A DNA stretch of 64,000 nt, from NCBI GenBank assembly GCA_938743325.2, contig OW568881.1:186001-250000 (forward strand), read 5' to 3'. Source of the stretch: Pycnococcus provasolii. Its lineage: Eukaryota > Chlorophyta > Pseudoscourfieldiophyceae > Pseudoscourfieldiales > Pycnococcaceae. The translations under genes and the position numbers were made by a program. Positions 50,953 to 60,160 of this stretch are shown here, piece by piece (positions within the stretch are counted from its first letter, which is position 1; each line of letters begins with the position of its first letter). The notes under the pieces were generated by a model. That model had not been told where the DNA came from and did no database searches. It saw only the letters and a program-made list of their open reading frames with translations.

Positions 50953-52423
50953 CTGCAGTACCTATAAACGGGAGGCAACACGCAAGCCGCACTTGTAAGG
51001 CAGTGCTGAATACACACACACACCAATATCGTACGATAATAGTGCTGTTGCAACAATACCCGTGTACACCTATGGAAATTAATTTACTGTAAAGAAACGC
51101 CTGGAGGTGTTGATTGACTTTAGACCTCAATGACCTTAATACACCTTCTTAACACTTAACACAAATGCAGACAGAGCCGGGTGAAATGAAGATGAGCTGG
51201 CCTCTCTTGAGCTGGAGGGATGAAGATGAACACGAATGGAATGGCAAAGCGGAGCGTGCTGAGCTGATTGCTAAAAACTCACAGACAAAAAAAGAGTTTG
51301 CGAAAACATACATAAAAAAAGACAATAGAGTGTACTGGCAGAAGCGAAAAATCGGGATTTTTCGCTTATATAACCAAAAAGCAAAAATATAAGAGAATCG
51401 GGATTTTCTTATATTAGCGAATCGCCAATATAAGAGAAACGCGTTTAAGCTTAAAATGAAGGGGGCCGGTATTCGCCTCCGACCTATTACCCCGACTTAA
51501 TCGGTTTTATTCTGCCAGTACCATGCAAAAAGCAAGGCGATGTGCTAATTTTTTCGCTTATATAACCGTTTTCTACAAGCACAAAATATAACCATATCGC
51601 TTCTGCCAGTACACTCTAATGTTTTCCAAAGGCCGACTTGTTGTTTTCCAACATTTGACATTGGTTTTTTGCTGTTGACCACCATGTTTGCTGGTACCAC
51701 ATGGTCATGCTCATGCTCCTCCCGTCTGTTGGACCCGTTTATCATGCTCCTCCCGTTCACGTTTATCACGTTTGGCACGACGTTTACCACGACGTTTACC
51801 TTACCACGACAGTTGTCATCACTCAACCCTTCCTTCTTTCCCTTAAACTTTACCACCAGACGGATTAACCTTAGTTCAAGTCTGACCATTTATTTATCCG
51901 CGGCTTCCTCCCACGTCATAAGGCTCTGACCAACTTGTTCACCTTGACCAACTTGTTCTTCATCACGTGATATCAACGTACATCCCCTTCGTGGAATTCA
52001 GACCAATTCAGAAGGCGTCACGTGAGTCACGAGAAAACACATCGTCTTACGACTTACCAACGAGGGGTATGTACTGTAAGGGAAGACCACGAACTACTGT
52101 ACATAAGGTGGTCATATATTTTTGTACTGTACTTTCTGTGACCATTGTAACATAAGTACAGCACTTTCCCTTTTGCCTATGCATGCATAGAAAAGAACCG
52201 ACATATGCGCCAATCAATGGCGCCAGCTTGCTTGCGGCTTCCCACCGTAGCTACGATATTGTATGTTGTGCACTTACTGTATCGGTACAGTTGCTAAGGT
52301 GATATTGTATGTATGATTTAAAAAAAAATGCAAAAAAAAATGAAGGGTTTGATCTGTTACTGTGTTAACTACCCATGGCAAAAGCCTCCCCAAAGCCCCT
52401 TATGTCAAAGAATTATCCGTACC
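50953..52423. other. Intergenic A/T-rich region with an inverted-repeat element
   Basis: 1.47 kb between the carboxypeptidase start and the 3' end of the secreted coiled-coil gene. It contains the element at 51326-51618, tandem CACGACGTTTACC-like units (about 51760-51805), a repeated CCAACTTGTTC (about 51930-51960) and an A-run near 52320. No gene is supported; the ORF at 51165 encodes a Lys-rich peptide that runs into the element. Confidence 0.5.
51326..51618. mobile_element. MITE-like element with 22-bp perfect terminal inverted repeats
   Basis: Positions 51326-51347 (TAGAGTGTACTGGCAGAAGC plus GA) are the exact inverse complement of 51597-51618. If the outermost TA is the duplicated target, this fits a Tc1/mariner-like non-autonomous element of about 290 bp. 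Inside, TTTTTCGCTTATATAACC occurs twice in direct orientation (about 51356 and 51552), and an extra TTCTGCCAGTAC lies near 51515, suggesting a nested or rearranged copy. No transposase is encoded. Confidence 0.7.
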
Positions 52424-53632
52424 CTACGAAATGCGCTCGCGCACAGCCATGCGCAACGCTGCCTGGCGCGTCGTGAGGTTCTCCACAGCCGCCTCTAGCG
52501 CCTTCAAATCCGCACGCTCCGTCTCTTGCTGCTTCAGCAGCTCGTCGATGCGCGCCTGCTGCTCCGCCGCCTTCAACTCCGCCGCGGCGATCGCCGCATC
52601 CATCTCCGACTCGTGCGTGCGAAGCGTCTCGTACGCAGTTTCGAACAGATTCGACGCTGTCGTCGTGAGATTCGACGCGTGGGCGCTCGCCTCCGCAGCT
52701 GCAGCGGTGACACTCTCCGCGGCAGCCGATGCCGCCTCCTGCGCGTCCACCGCCAGCGCATCACGCGTCGGTGTCTGAGTTGGCGTCGCAGATTTAGATT
52801 TCGAGTACTCGCCGAATCCCTTGTGCGCAACCGTCTCCAGAACAGCGCCGATGAACATGCCCAGGGACACCGGACCACCACCACCACCAATGGCAGAGGC
52901 TGCTTTGAGACCCGCGAGACCCTTCACGTCGAAATTTGCAACGGCAAGCGCCTGCACCGCGCCCACAACCTCCGTGACGACGGTGTCAAGTTTCGCGAAC
53001 CACAGCGTGTTGAAGTCCTCTAATATTTCTTCCTGGGGAAGAGAGTTGCAACACGACTCGTGGTCTGTCGAGTTTGAGATGTTGACTTTGCTGAGTGCCT
53101 GTGGCAGATTGTACGCGAGACTTTCCGCGAGAATGCCACGGTAGTACGCCGCCTTGTACCAGTGCGGTGGTTCGCCCGAGAACGTCGGCGCACAGCCATT
53201 GCTGCGGTAGAAGAGATTGTCGTCATGCTTTCCGAGGAAATCGTCCGTCAACGCGTAGTCAGCAACCTTCAGTCCAATGACGTTTGCCAGCATCTTCTTC
53301 TTGTCTGCAAAGGTGACGTTTTGCTTGAGCGAGTCATCGACGAGGAATTCCAGGTGTGTTGCGCTGACATTTCCTTGGGAGGTGACTTTTCCCGCGGCTT
53401 CCATGAGCAGTACAGGTGTCTTGTCGTCGTCTTGACAAGTCTCGTGTAATCGCGTGTCGGCTGGTTTGGTGTTGATGGCGACGTTGAATTTGTTGTAGTT
53501 GGGACTTATTGGTTGGGCGTCTGTGAGTCGCGCCGTCATGGAGACCATGGAGACAGCGACGAGCACGCCGATCGCAAGCATGGCTGGAGCACTGGACAAA
53601 ACGAATGACGGCGACGCCATACTCATCCTCAT
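52424..53632 (-). CDS. Secreted or type II membrane protein with C-terminal coiled coil, unknown function
   Basis: 402 residues from the ATG at 53632. An N-terminal hydrophobic segment (PAMLAIGVLVAVSMVSM) is a signal peptide or anchor. The next 200 residues have few Cys (HETCQDD, SNGCAPT, ESCCNS) and N-glycosylation sequons (NVSA, NVTF, NIS/NST), suggesting a lumenal or extracellular fold. A Gly-rich hydrophobic stretch (AASAIGGGGGPVSLGMFIGA) follows. The last 130 residues are an Ala/Glu-rich coiled coil. I recognise no family. It is in head-to-head orientation with the METTL21-like gene. Confidence 0.7.
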   Translation of the reverse strand: MRMSMASPSFVLSSAPAMLAIGVLVAVSMVSMTARLTDAQPISPNYNKFNVAINTKPADTRLHETCQDDDKTPVLLMEAAGKVTSQGNVSATHLEFLVDDSLKQNVTFADKKKMLANVIGLKVADYALTDDFLGKHDDNLFYRSNGCAPTFSGEPPHWYKAAYYRGILAESLAYNLPQALSKVNISNSTDHESCCNSLPQEEILEDFNTLWFAKLDTVVTEVVGAVQALAVANFDVKGLAGLKAASAIGGGGGPVSLGMFIGAVLETVAHKGFGEYSKSKSATPTQTPTRDALAVDAQEAASAAAESVTAAAAEASAHASNLTTTASNLFETAYETLRTHESEMDAAIAAAELKAAEQQARIDELLKQQETERADLKALEAAVENLTTRQAALRMAVRERIS

Positions 53633-54342
53633 CAAAGAAGTCGAGCCAGTGTTAGTGTTGTGCAGGTTCAAAGATTACCAATCAACAGCCACTCCAATCA
53701 AAAAAAAGGCACAACGCCAGACCAAACCAAGTACCAAGTACCAAACAGTCGGAGAGGCAAACGAGGATGACCCAAGCAAGAGTGGACTATCCGTAGTAAG
53801 AACACACACGAACACGAGTGCTAAGAGATACTACAGTAAGAGCAGAGAGCAGAGCAAAGAGAGTGAGTGAGTGGAACATCCAACACAACCACACAACAGA
53901 GGGGGTGTGACATGACATGCGAGCATGTCGAGCATTTCTGCTCGCTACAACTAAGGTTACAACGACAGGCTCGAGGGTCCCTAAAATCGGGGGCCAAGGA
54001 GGAAGAGGAAGAGGCGGAGGAAGAGGAGGAAGGGTAAGTGGTCCAAGGAGGGATCCCCTACGGTAACCCATTCAGCGGACGCTAACCCTAACCCTAACCC
54101 TAACCCTAACCCGGCTCCCCAGAACGGCTCCCCAGAACGGCTCCCCAGAACGGCTCCCCCCCCAGGGGCTTGAAACCCCTCCTGGCTTGCCCCCCCCCAC
54201 CTGGACCTGGGGCGGCCTGGTCCGGTGCCGGGAAGAAATCTTTGCAATAAAACGCCCTCCCAGTTCCCACCGCCATTTAGCCAGTCCTCTGGCGAATAAT
54301 CTTTTCTTCCAAGGAACGCTTGTCACACAATAATAATACCGT
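53633..54342. other. Divergent intergenic region with telomere-like tract and 13-bp tandem
   Basis: 710 bp. A (CCCTAA)4-5 tract lies at 54082-54112, followed immediately by three to four units of GGCTCCCCAGAAC (54113-54158) and then C-rich sequence. No gene. Confidence 0.6.
54082..54112. repeat. Interstitial telomere-like (CCCTAA)n tract
   Basis: Five consecutive CTAACC units, perfect, between two head-to-head genes. Confidence 0.85.
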
Positions 54343-55095
54343 ATGTCGAATGAAACCAGCATAAATGTTCCTCCATGTGAATGTTCTCCGGATGCACAGA
54401 TCTTCCTGTATTCTTCATGGCTTGCTCACCAGTCTTACTACGACGACTATCGACATAGCAGGTTTCATTCCATCATCTACGAGTTTGGCGGGTCATCACA
54501 TACGCAAGGTATCACAATCGCACAAAACAAATGTTTAGGAAAAGGAGGCATCGTCTGGGACGGGGCGTACATACTCGCTGACCACCTCATCACGCAAAAG
54601 TGCACGACGCCTGGAACGAAAGTCCTCGAACTTGGGGCTGGAACGGGACTCGCGGGAATCGCGCTAGCGGCAGTCGGAGGGTGTTCTGTCACAATCACAG
54701 ACCGCGCGGAGTTCGTTCCGCTCATGATCGATAACCTCGAACGCAACCAAGACGCTGTCAAGCACGCAGGGGGAAAAGTTGAGACGCCTCGCACGCTAGA
54801 GTGGAGCACGGACGAGGATGTCATCACGCCGAATATGCGAGGCGCTTTCGACGTCGTTCTTGCCGCCGACTGCGTCGCGGATATCTACGACTCTTCCGCA
54901 CTTCTGCACACCATTCACGCCACACTGAAGCCGGGCGGTCGCGCATACATCCTGATGCGCGTGCGCATTCCCGAGCACATCGAAGGAGTTCTGGAGGAGG
55001 CGTCCGCTTTGTTTGCTGACGCAGTCGTCGAGGACATCAAGAGCGTGAATAGGTCGTCGCACCACATGCTGGTTAAGGTTGTGCGTACGACATAA
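54343..55095 (+). CDS. METTL21-like (methyltransferase family 16) S-adenosylmethionine-dependent methyltransferase
   Basis: 250 residues. The seven-beta-strand fold is indicated by motif I VLELGAGTGLAGIALA, the acidic ribose-binding end of strand 2 (VTITDRAEF), and the post-II segment FDVVLAADCVADIYDSS, where family 16 lysine methyltransferases carry a D-x-x-Y motif. GKGGIVWDGAYILADHL upstream is also typical of the group. METTL21/EEF-KMT enzymes methylate Lys on chaperones or elongation factors, so a protein substrate is likely but unknown. TGTAA at 55152-55156. The 3' end converges on the RCC1-repeat gene with only about 65 bp between. Confidence 0.85.
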   Translation: MSNETSINVPPCECSPDAQIFLYSSWLAHQSYYDDYRHSRFHSIIYEFGGSSHTQGITIAQNKCLGKGGIVWDGAYILADHLITQKCTTPGTKVLELGAGTGLAGIALAAVGGCSVTITDRAEFVPLMIDNLERNQDAVKHAGGKVETPRTLEWSTDEDVITPNMRGAFDVVLAADCVADIYDSSALLHTIHATLKPGGRAYILMRVRIPEHIEGVLEEASALFADAVVEDIKSVNRSSHHMLVKVVRTT

Positions 55096-55160
55096 CCAAA
55101 GAAAGCAAATCTCTATCATCGTCATATACAGTACTTGTATTTTAAAATAGTTGTAACAAA

Positions 55161-56192
55161 TTACAGGTTGTGCACATCGGTCATGAAGGGAAATTTGGCG
55201 CTGAGAGTGGCGTAGTCGTCCACCTCGTACCCCTCGTCGTCCTCTGGAGTCGGCGCTTGGCCGGCGTCGTTGCTTCCCCAGCATGCGATACTACCGTCGA
55301 GCCGAAGCGCCAGCGAGTGGTCGCCTCCCGCGGCGATGGCGACGAAGTCGCCTTGTATGCCGTCCGGAGGCGCCTGGCCGTAGTCGTCCCAGCCCGAGCA
55401 CGCGATGCTACCGTTGCGTCGGATCGCCAGCGAGTGAGCGGCACCCGCGGCGATGGCGACGAAGTCGCCTTGTATGCCGTCCGGAGGCGCCTCGCCGTAG
55501 TTGTTGTTTCCCCAGCACGCAATACTCCCGTCGCGTTGCAGCGCCAGCGAATGAGCGTAACCCGCGGCGATTGCGATGAAGTCGCCTTGTATGCCGTCCG
55601 GAGGCGCCTGGCCGTCGAGGTCCCAGCCCCAGCACGCGATGTTGCCGTCGCGTCGGATCGCCAGCGAGTGAGAGGAACCCGCGGCGATGGCGACGAAGTC
55701 ACCTTGTATGCCGTCCGGAGGCGCCTGGCCGAAGTTGTTAGCGCCCCAGCACGCAATGTTGCCGTCGCGTTGCAGCGCCAGCGAGTGAGAGGAACCCGCG
55801 GCGATGGCGACGAAGTCACCTTGTATGCCGTCCGGAGGCGCCTGGCCACGAGCGTTGCTTCCCCAGCACGCAATATTGCCGTCGCGTTGTAGCGCCAGCG
55901 AGTGAAATTCGCCCGCGGCGATGGCGACGAAGAAGTCGCCTTGTATGCCGTCCGGAGGCGCCTGGCCACGAGCGTTGCTTCCCCAGCACGCGATGCTTCC
56001 GTCATGTCGCAGAGCGAGCGAGTAACTATCACCCGCTGCAAGATTCGCGTTGGCTCGCGACGTGGTTATGCGAAGCTGCTCGACGATTGCGAGTCGTCGT
56101 GGTTTGTGCACGACGACAAGCCATTCACGCCAGACGGCGATGGCGGCGTCTCGCAGGTCCTGGTCATTGTCGTGAGAGTCGCCAGATTCCAT
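55161..56192 (-). CDS. RCC1-like repeat protein
   Basis: 343 residues from the first ATG (56192). About 60 residues precede seven tandem repeats of 39-40 residues: VAIAAGxxHSLALxxDGxIA, then CWG..GQAPPDGIQG. These are RCC1-type propeller blades in the short form common in protists. The repeats are highly similar at the DNA level, with a unit of about 117-120 bp (CCTTGTATGCCGTCCGGAGG recurs at about 55345, 55465, 55585, 55702, 55819 and 55942), indicating recent expansion. One unit has an extra Phe (FFVAIAAG). The family covers GEF and non-GEF proteins; no guanine-exchange function is implied here. Confidence 0.82.
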   Translation of the reverse strand: MESGDSHDNDQDLRDAAIAVWREWLVVVHKPRRLAIVEQLRITTSRANANLAAGDSYSLALRHDGSIACWGSNARGQAPPDGIQGDFFVAIAAGEFHSLALQRDGNIACWGSNARGQAPPDGIQGDFVAIAAGSSHSLALQRDGNIACWGANNFGQAPPDGIQGDFVAIAAGSSHSLAIRRDGNIACWGWDLDGQAPPDGIQGDFIAIAAGYAHSLALQRDGSIACWGNNNYGEAPPDGIQGDFVAIAAGAAHSLAIRRNGSIACSGWDDYGQAPPDGIQGDFVAIAAGGDHSLALRLDGSIACWGSNDAGQAPTPEDDEGYEVDDYATLSAKFPFMTDVHNL

Positions 56193-56595
56193 GGCACCAA
56201 GCAACGCAGACGCAGAACAATTCGAAAACAATGAGACAAAAACAAGCGAAACCAGCCAAGCCTACTCATAGCCCTAAGACTAACCCTAACCCTAATCCAA
56301 ACCCAAACCCAAACCCTAACGCCCTTGAGACGAAGGAGAAGGAGACGAATTCGGCAAAGCGCAAGGCAAAGCGCAAGGCAAAGCGCAAGGCAAAGCGCAA
56401 AGCAAAGCGCAGCGCAAGCAACGCAAGCAAACCCTAACCTTGCCGTAACTTCCCCTGGCAACCACTCGACTCCTGGACTGTGGCAGGTGGAGGCCGCGGC
56501 ATTCCTCGTCGTGTTGATTTATTCCAGCACACTCCCCTCCCTCCCTCCCTCGAGGCCTCCCTCGACGCCTCGCCTGTTTCTTTGGGATCACGCGC
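56193..56595. other. Divergent intergenic region with telomere-like motif and 12-bp tandem
   Basis: It holds ACTAACCCTAACCCTAATCC with AACCCA variants (56273-56320), then GGCAAAGCGCAA repeated four times (56353-56400) plus degenerate copies and AAACCCTAACC (about 56429). It separates the head-to-head RCC1-repeat gene and the type II membrane protein gene. Confidence 0.6.
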
Positions 56596-59196
56596 ATGAC
56601 CGTCCCAGCTCCTCGAATGTCTCCCCAGGTGGTCCATGCTACCTCGGCTTCGTCTTGCCCGCCGCTCAGTCTCTTCTTAGTGGGTGTCTTAGCCGTCTTA
56701 GGTCTACTGACGGCGTCGGTGGGAGTCATGCACACGTCTATGTCCTTACAGCGGGGTTCAAGTGCTTCTTCTTCTTCCTCTTCTTCTTTTGACACGAGTA
56801 CGTTTGAGGAGTCAAAGGAAGAAGTACTTTTGAGGAGTCAGTCGCCCACACGCCTCGCGAAAGGTGCGCTTGACAACTACAAGAAAGGGTTCAGCTTCAA
56901 AGGGAAAGGAATCGGAAATACGGTCAACAAACCGCAGGAAGATATCACAGGGTGCCAGTGCAAGGGAGACAAGTTTGGGATGAACTGCGCGCAGGAAGTC
57001 TCCAAGGCGGTCACATACCTGCCGTACGAGCTGGAGCAGGCACAGCTCGACGTCAAGGGGAAAATACCTGAGCGGCTCTTCGCACGCGACGCGCTTAAGC
57101 AGTGCAAGACTGACATTGACGAAAGCCTCGCCAGCGCCGTCGACGACAAAGTCGCAAACGTTAACATCAGCGACGCGATCAACCAGCCGGACAGAGGACT
57201 CGAGGCGGCGCTGGCAGCCGCGGCCAACCTGGACGCACACGGCGGGGAGAGGAAGCTCGCCAGCAAGCGCGCGGCGTACGCAGTGCGCATTTCCAAGCTG
57301 TACGATACCGTGCGCGACCCGGTGCAGTGCCTTCACGGGCACACCTTCAAGTCGTATCTGCTCTACCGCATACCCGCCGCACTCGACTTGCCAGGGACGA
57401 TCGCCGCGGCGGCTCTGGCGGCGCAGGACGCGCTGCAGCTCGGCAAGTCGGCGCAGATCACGTCCACGGCTGCTGCGGGCGGTGTCACGCACGAACACGA
57501 GGCTGCTCTCGCCGCGAGGGGACACGTTCTCGAAGTCGACCGGGTTCACAGCGCCCAGCGCGGGCGAACAGCCACGGAGGGATTCGCGAGCGAGTACTGC
57601 GGCAACACAACAGGATTCGCGTGCCACTTCGAGCCAATGTCAACGTGCTCGATGCCCGGGCACACTCACGCCGGTGACGACGACGCGGCAGATGCCGCGG
57701 ACGCGCATCGGCTGGCAGAGTTCAAGGCTGGCTCGAAGATGAGCGTGCTTCCTGGCGAGGGTGGTGGCTTGAGCTCCAGGCGCGTCGGGCCGAAGCCGGT
57801 GATGCAAGGAGCTCATGAGCACGACCCGTCCTACGACGTGCGCGAGGTTCCGCAGTATGCCACGGTGCCCGACAACTTCGCGAAGCTGGGAAACTTCTGG
57901 TGGAGTACCACGGCACTTCGATTTGCCGCACGCCTCAAGCCCGAGAGTGCCGCGATCATGGAGCGCATTGCAGAGGGCCTCGGCCTCGGCAAGACACGAG
58001 CCGCTGTCGGCCTGTATCTACCCCACTGCCCGCATCGTAGCTTTCAGGGCTCCACGCTACGCAACATTGTCGACGTCGATCGCGTGGGCGTGTCTCCGGA
58101 GTTTCCGGAGTACGATGCGAACGGCACGCGCTCCGAGACGTCGTGGGAGGTGGAGCAGGCACTGTACGTGGGCAATCGAAAGAAGTACAAGGGTGTGGGA
58201 TTGCTAAATGCCGACACTTCGACCGTTGACGGCGCGAAGGCTTGGTTGAATTCTGTCAAGACGTTCTGCGAGCAGGATCTCGAAAAGGTGCTCCCGAAGG
58301 CGGTGGATCTCGCGAGAAGCCTTGGGCGAGGCGAGCACAAGGGTGAGGCAGTGATCTACATCGACACGCCGAATGCGGATGCGATCGCGGGTCTAAACGT
58401 CTACGAAGGTGTTCGCATCGTGCACTTGGCGCATGCGAACGCCAAGTTGCTTGCACGGTACAAGGCTAGCAGTCGTCTGACAAAACTCGGCGCGGGTGCC
58501 TCGGGTTCTGGGCGGCACCGTCTTGACATGCGCACGAACGACCCTCCAAGCGAGTGGATGGGTGAGCCCGGTGACTGGCGCGGCGGACACACATTTGGCG
58601 GTGCGGGAGAAAGTTGGGGTTCGCCGAAGGATGACTGGCGTGCGGCGTTGAGACTCGCGCGCTCGGATGCGAGCGTGGAGGAGCTTGCTCTGCTGTACTT
58701 GCTGGCGTACAAGTGTGATGCGATTTTGGGCCCAATGGCCGCGCCTCGTGTTCGCGTCGCGTACCAGCTTGCCGTCGCTGACCGTGGATACTACCCTCCA
58801 TTCGTGTCTACGGATGGGTCGCCGCTTGGTCGGCTGCACTTGCCCAATCTGCAGAAAGTCCTTCCATCTGTTGCCGCGCCGCCACCCCCTCCGAAAGAAG
58901 TTCATCGCGTTGTCGACGGCGCTGTTCGCTGGGAAGGCAACGAACTGGAGCTGGAGCACGAGCGCGATATGTACGGTCGTAAGGCGAAGTTGCACAAGGA
59001 CACGGAGCGGCCGATGTTGGCGTACAGCGGCAAGTGGAGCATCGACGACGTTCCCATGCTTAGTGTGACGCATCCGAGCGGCAAGAGAACTTACCGCAAC
59101 AGTTACCGCCGTGGCGTTGGTAAGGGCTTCAACGCTCACCGCAAGGACGAGCACCGCGGTTGCTTCGGCCCGGGCTGCGTGAAGCTTCGTGGGTAG
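56596..59196 (+). CDS. Type II membrane protein of unknown function, possibly glycosyltransferase-like
   Basis: 866 residues. A short cytosolic part, a signal anchor (PPLSLFLVGVLAVLGLLTASV) and a Ser-rich stem precede a large lumenal part, the usual Golgi type II layout. An EGF-like patch (CQCKGDKFGMNC) is followed by a Cys/His-containing fold (FEPMSTCSMPGHTH), then NFWWSTTALRFAARLKPESA and AAVGLYLPHCPHRSFQ. The order 'FEP-S-C..WW..RFA-RLKPE..VGLYL' recalls the donor-binding region of alpha-1,6-fucosyltransferase-like proteins, but the expected HxRRxDK motif is replaced. Any GT assignment is therefore speculative, and a degenerate or novel family is equally possible. The C-tail is Arg/Lys/Tyr-rich. 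TGTAA at 59232-59236. Confidence 0.7.
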   Translation: MTVPAPRMSPQVVHATSASSCPPLSLFLVGVLAVLGLLTASVGVMHTSMSLQRGSSASSSSSSSFDTSTFEESKEEVLLRSQSPTRLAKGALDNYKKGFSFKGKGIGNTVNKPQEDITGCQCKGDKFGMNCAQEVSKAVTYLPYELEQAQLDVKGKIPERLFARDALKQCKTDIDESLASAVDDKVANVNISDAINQPDRGLEAALAAAANLDAHGGERKLASKRAAYAVRISKLYDTVRDPVQCLHGHTFKSYLLYRIPAALDLPGTIAAAALAAQDALQLGKSAQITSTAAAGGVTHEHEAALAARGHVLEVDRVHSAQRGRTATEGFASEYCGNTTGFACHFEPMSTCSMPGHTHAGDDDAADAADAHRLAEFKAGSKMSVLPGEGGGLSSRRVGPKPVMQGAHEHDPSYDVREVPQYATVPDNFAKLGNFWWSTTALRFAARLKPESAAIMERIAEGLGLGKTRAAVGLYLPHCPHRSFQGSTLRNIVDVDRVGVSPEFPEYDANGTRSETSWEVEQALYVGNRKKYKGVGLLNADTSTVDGAKAWLNSVKTFCEQDLEKVLPKAVDLARSLGRGEHKGEAVIYIDTPNADAIAGLNVYEGVRIVHLAHANAKLLARYKASSRLTKLGAGASGSGRHRLDMRTNDPPSEWMGEPGDWRGGHTFGGAGESWGSPKDDWRAALRLARSDASVEELALLYLLAYKCDAILGPMAAPRVRVAYQLAVADRGYYPPFVSTDGSPLGRLHLPNLQKVLPSVAAPPPPPKEVHRVVDGAVRWEGNELELEHERDMYGRKAKLHKDTERPMLAYSGKWSIDDVPMLSVTHPSGKRTYRNSYRRGVGKGFNAHRKDEHRGCFGPGCVKLRG

Positions 59197-59325
59197 GTCC
59201 CGCACGGTACATAATAAGCAACATAACAACTTGTAAACTTACATACTTTAAAAAAAAAAAAGCGTGACGTGACGTGACGTGACGTGCGTGACGTGCGCCG
59301 GCCAATCCTCCCGGGTTAGGGAGTA

Positions 59326-59477
59326 GTGGGGCCCTCCAGGCTTATAGAATTTTTTTTTTCCAGGCTTATAGAATTGCTGGTTATAAACCCTCCCCTAACC
59401 CTAACCTAACCCTTGGGCCCCCCACTCAATTCTATAAGCCTGGAAAAAAAAAATCGTATAAGCCTGGGGGGCTCCAC
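59326..59477. mobile_element. Palindromic element with a telomere-like loop
   Basis: The left arm GTGGGGCCCTCCAGGCTTAT.. (59326-59376) and the right arm ..ATAAGCCTGGGGGGCTCCAC (59427-59477) are inverse complements with a few mismatches. Each arm itself contains CCAGGCTTATA twice, separated by an A/T run. The 50-bp centre holds CCCTAACCCTAACCTAACCC. A foldback or MITE-like origin is likely. Confidence 0.6.
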
Positions 59478-59551
59478 CACTGGGTTAGGGTTAACTAGGG
59501 TTCTCACCGATCAAGAGAGGGAACGCGTGGTGGGGAACGTGGTGGGGAACG

Positions 59552-59901
59552 GAGAAATGGCCAGATTATAGGAAAAAATCGCTGTTTTTGGCCAGATTAT
59601 AGGATGGTGGTAGGATTGGTTTGGTCGGTATCCCAGGTCGAGAGGCATTGGCTATTATAAACCTAACCAACTAGCTTCGGGACGGGTGCCCTAACATTTG
59701 GGTAGAGTCACACGGCTTTGGGCAGTCAATCGACTTTGCCCCGACCTAAACTCAGGTCTTGGGAGTAACCATAAACACTTGTCTTTTTCTGACCCAAAGC
59801 ACCTATTAAATGCCTCTCGACCTGGGATACCGACCAAACCAAACTTTGTCCTATAATCTGGCCAAAAACAGCGATTTTTTCCTATAATCTGGCCATTTCT
59901 C
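59552..59901. mobile_element. MITE-like element with 53-bp perfect TIRs and nested 34-bp inverted repeat
   Basis: 59552-59604 is the exact inverse complement of 59849-59901. Within it, 59616-59649 is the exact inverse complement of 59809-59842. Each terminal arm carries GGCCAGATTATAGGA twice around AAAAATCGCTGTTTTT. The pentamer GAACG flanks both ends (59547-59551 and 59902-59906), compatible with a target-site duplication. The 159-bp centre has no open frame. No transposase. Confidence 0.8.
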
Positions 59902-60111
59902 GAACGTGGTGGGATCCCTGATCCCTCGCCAAAAAGATCCTAGCTAGATCCTCGCCAAACCCTAACGAGGAAACCCAATGATGTAATACTTGGTAATACT
60001 GGCCCCCCCCTAAAACCCTTTTTTTGATATTTGTTGTGGCAGCCGCGCCACGTCGTCGTTCTGCTACTTCCTATTTTTCTTTGGTATTCCTCGCCCCTTC
60101 CGTATAGTCTA

Positions 60112-60122
60112 GGGTATATATT
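60112..60122 (+). promoter_or_regulatory. Putative TATA box of the ferritin gene
   Basis: GGTATATATTT lies about 40 bp before the ferritin ATG. It is the only such motif nearby and would imply a very short 5' leader. Confidence 0.4.
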
Positions 60123-60160
60123 TTCCAGTTCAACCAAACGCACCTTCCCAGTTACTCACC

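Larger units (their letters stand above)
59197..60160. other. Repeat-rich intergenic region before ferritin
   Basis: 964 bp containing an ACGTG/GTGACGTG tandem (about 59263-59297), two palindromic elements (59326-59477 and 59552-59901) and telomere-like AACCCTAACCTAACCC and GGGTTAGGGTTAACTAGGG bits (about 59394-59412, 59482-59502). The last 100 bp or so hold the ferritin promoter. No gene. Confidence 0.65.
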
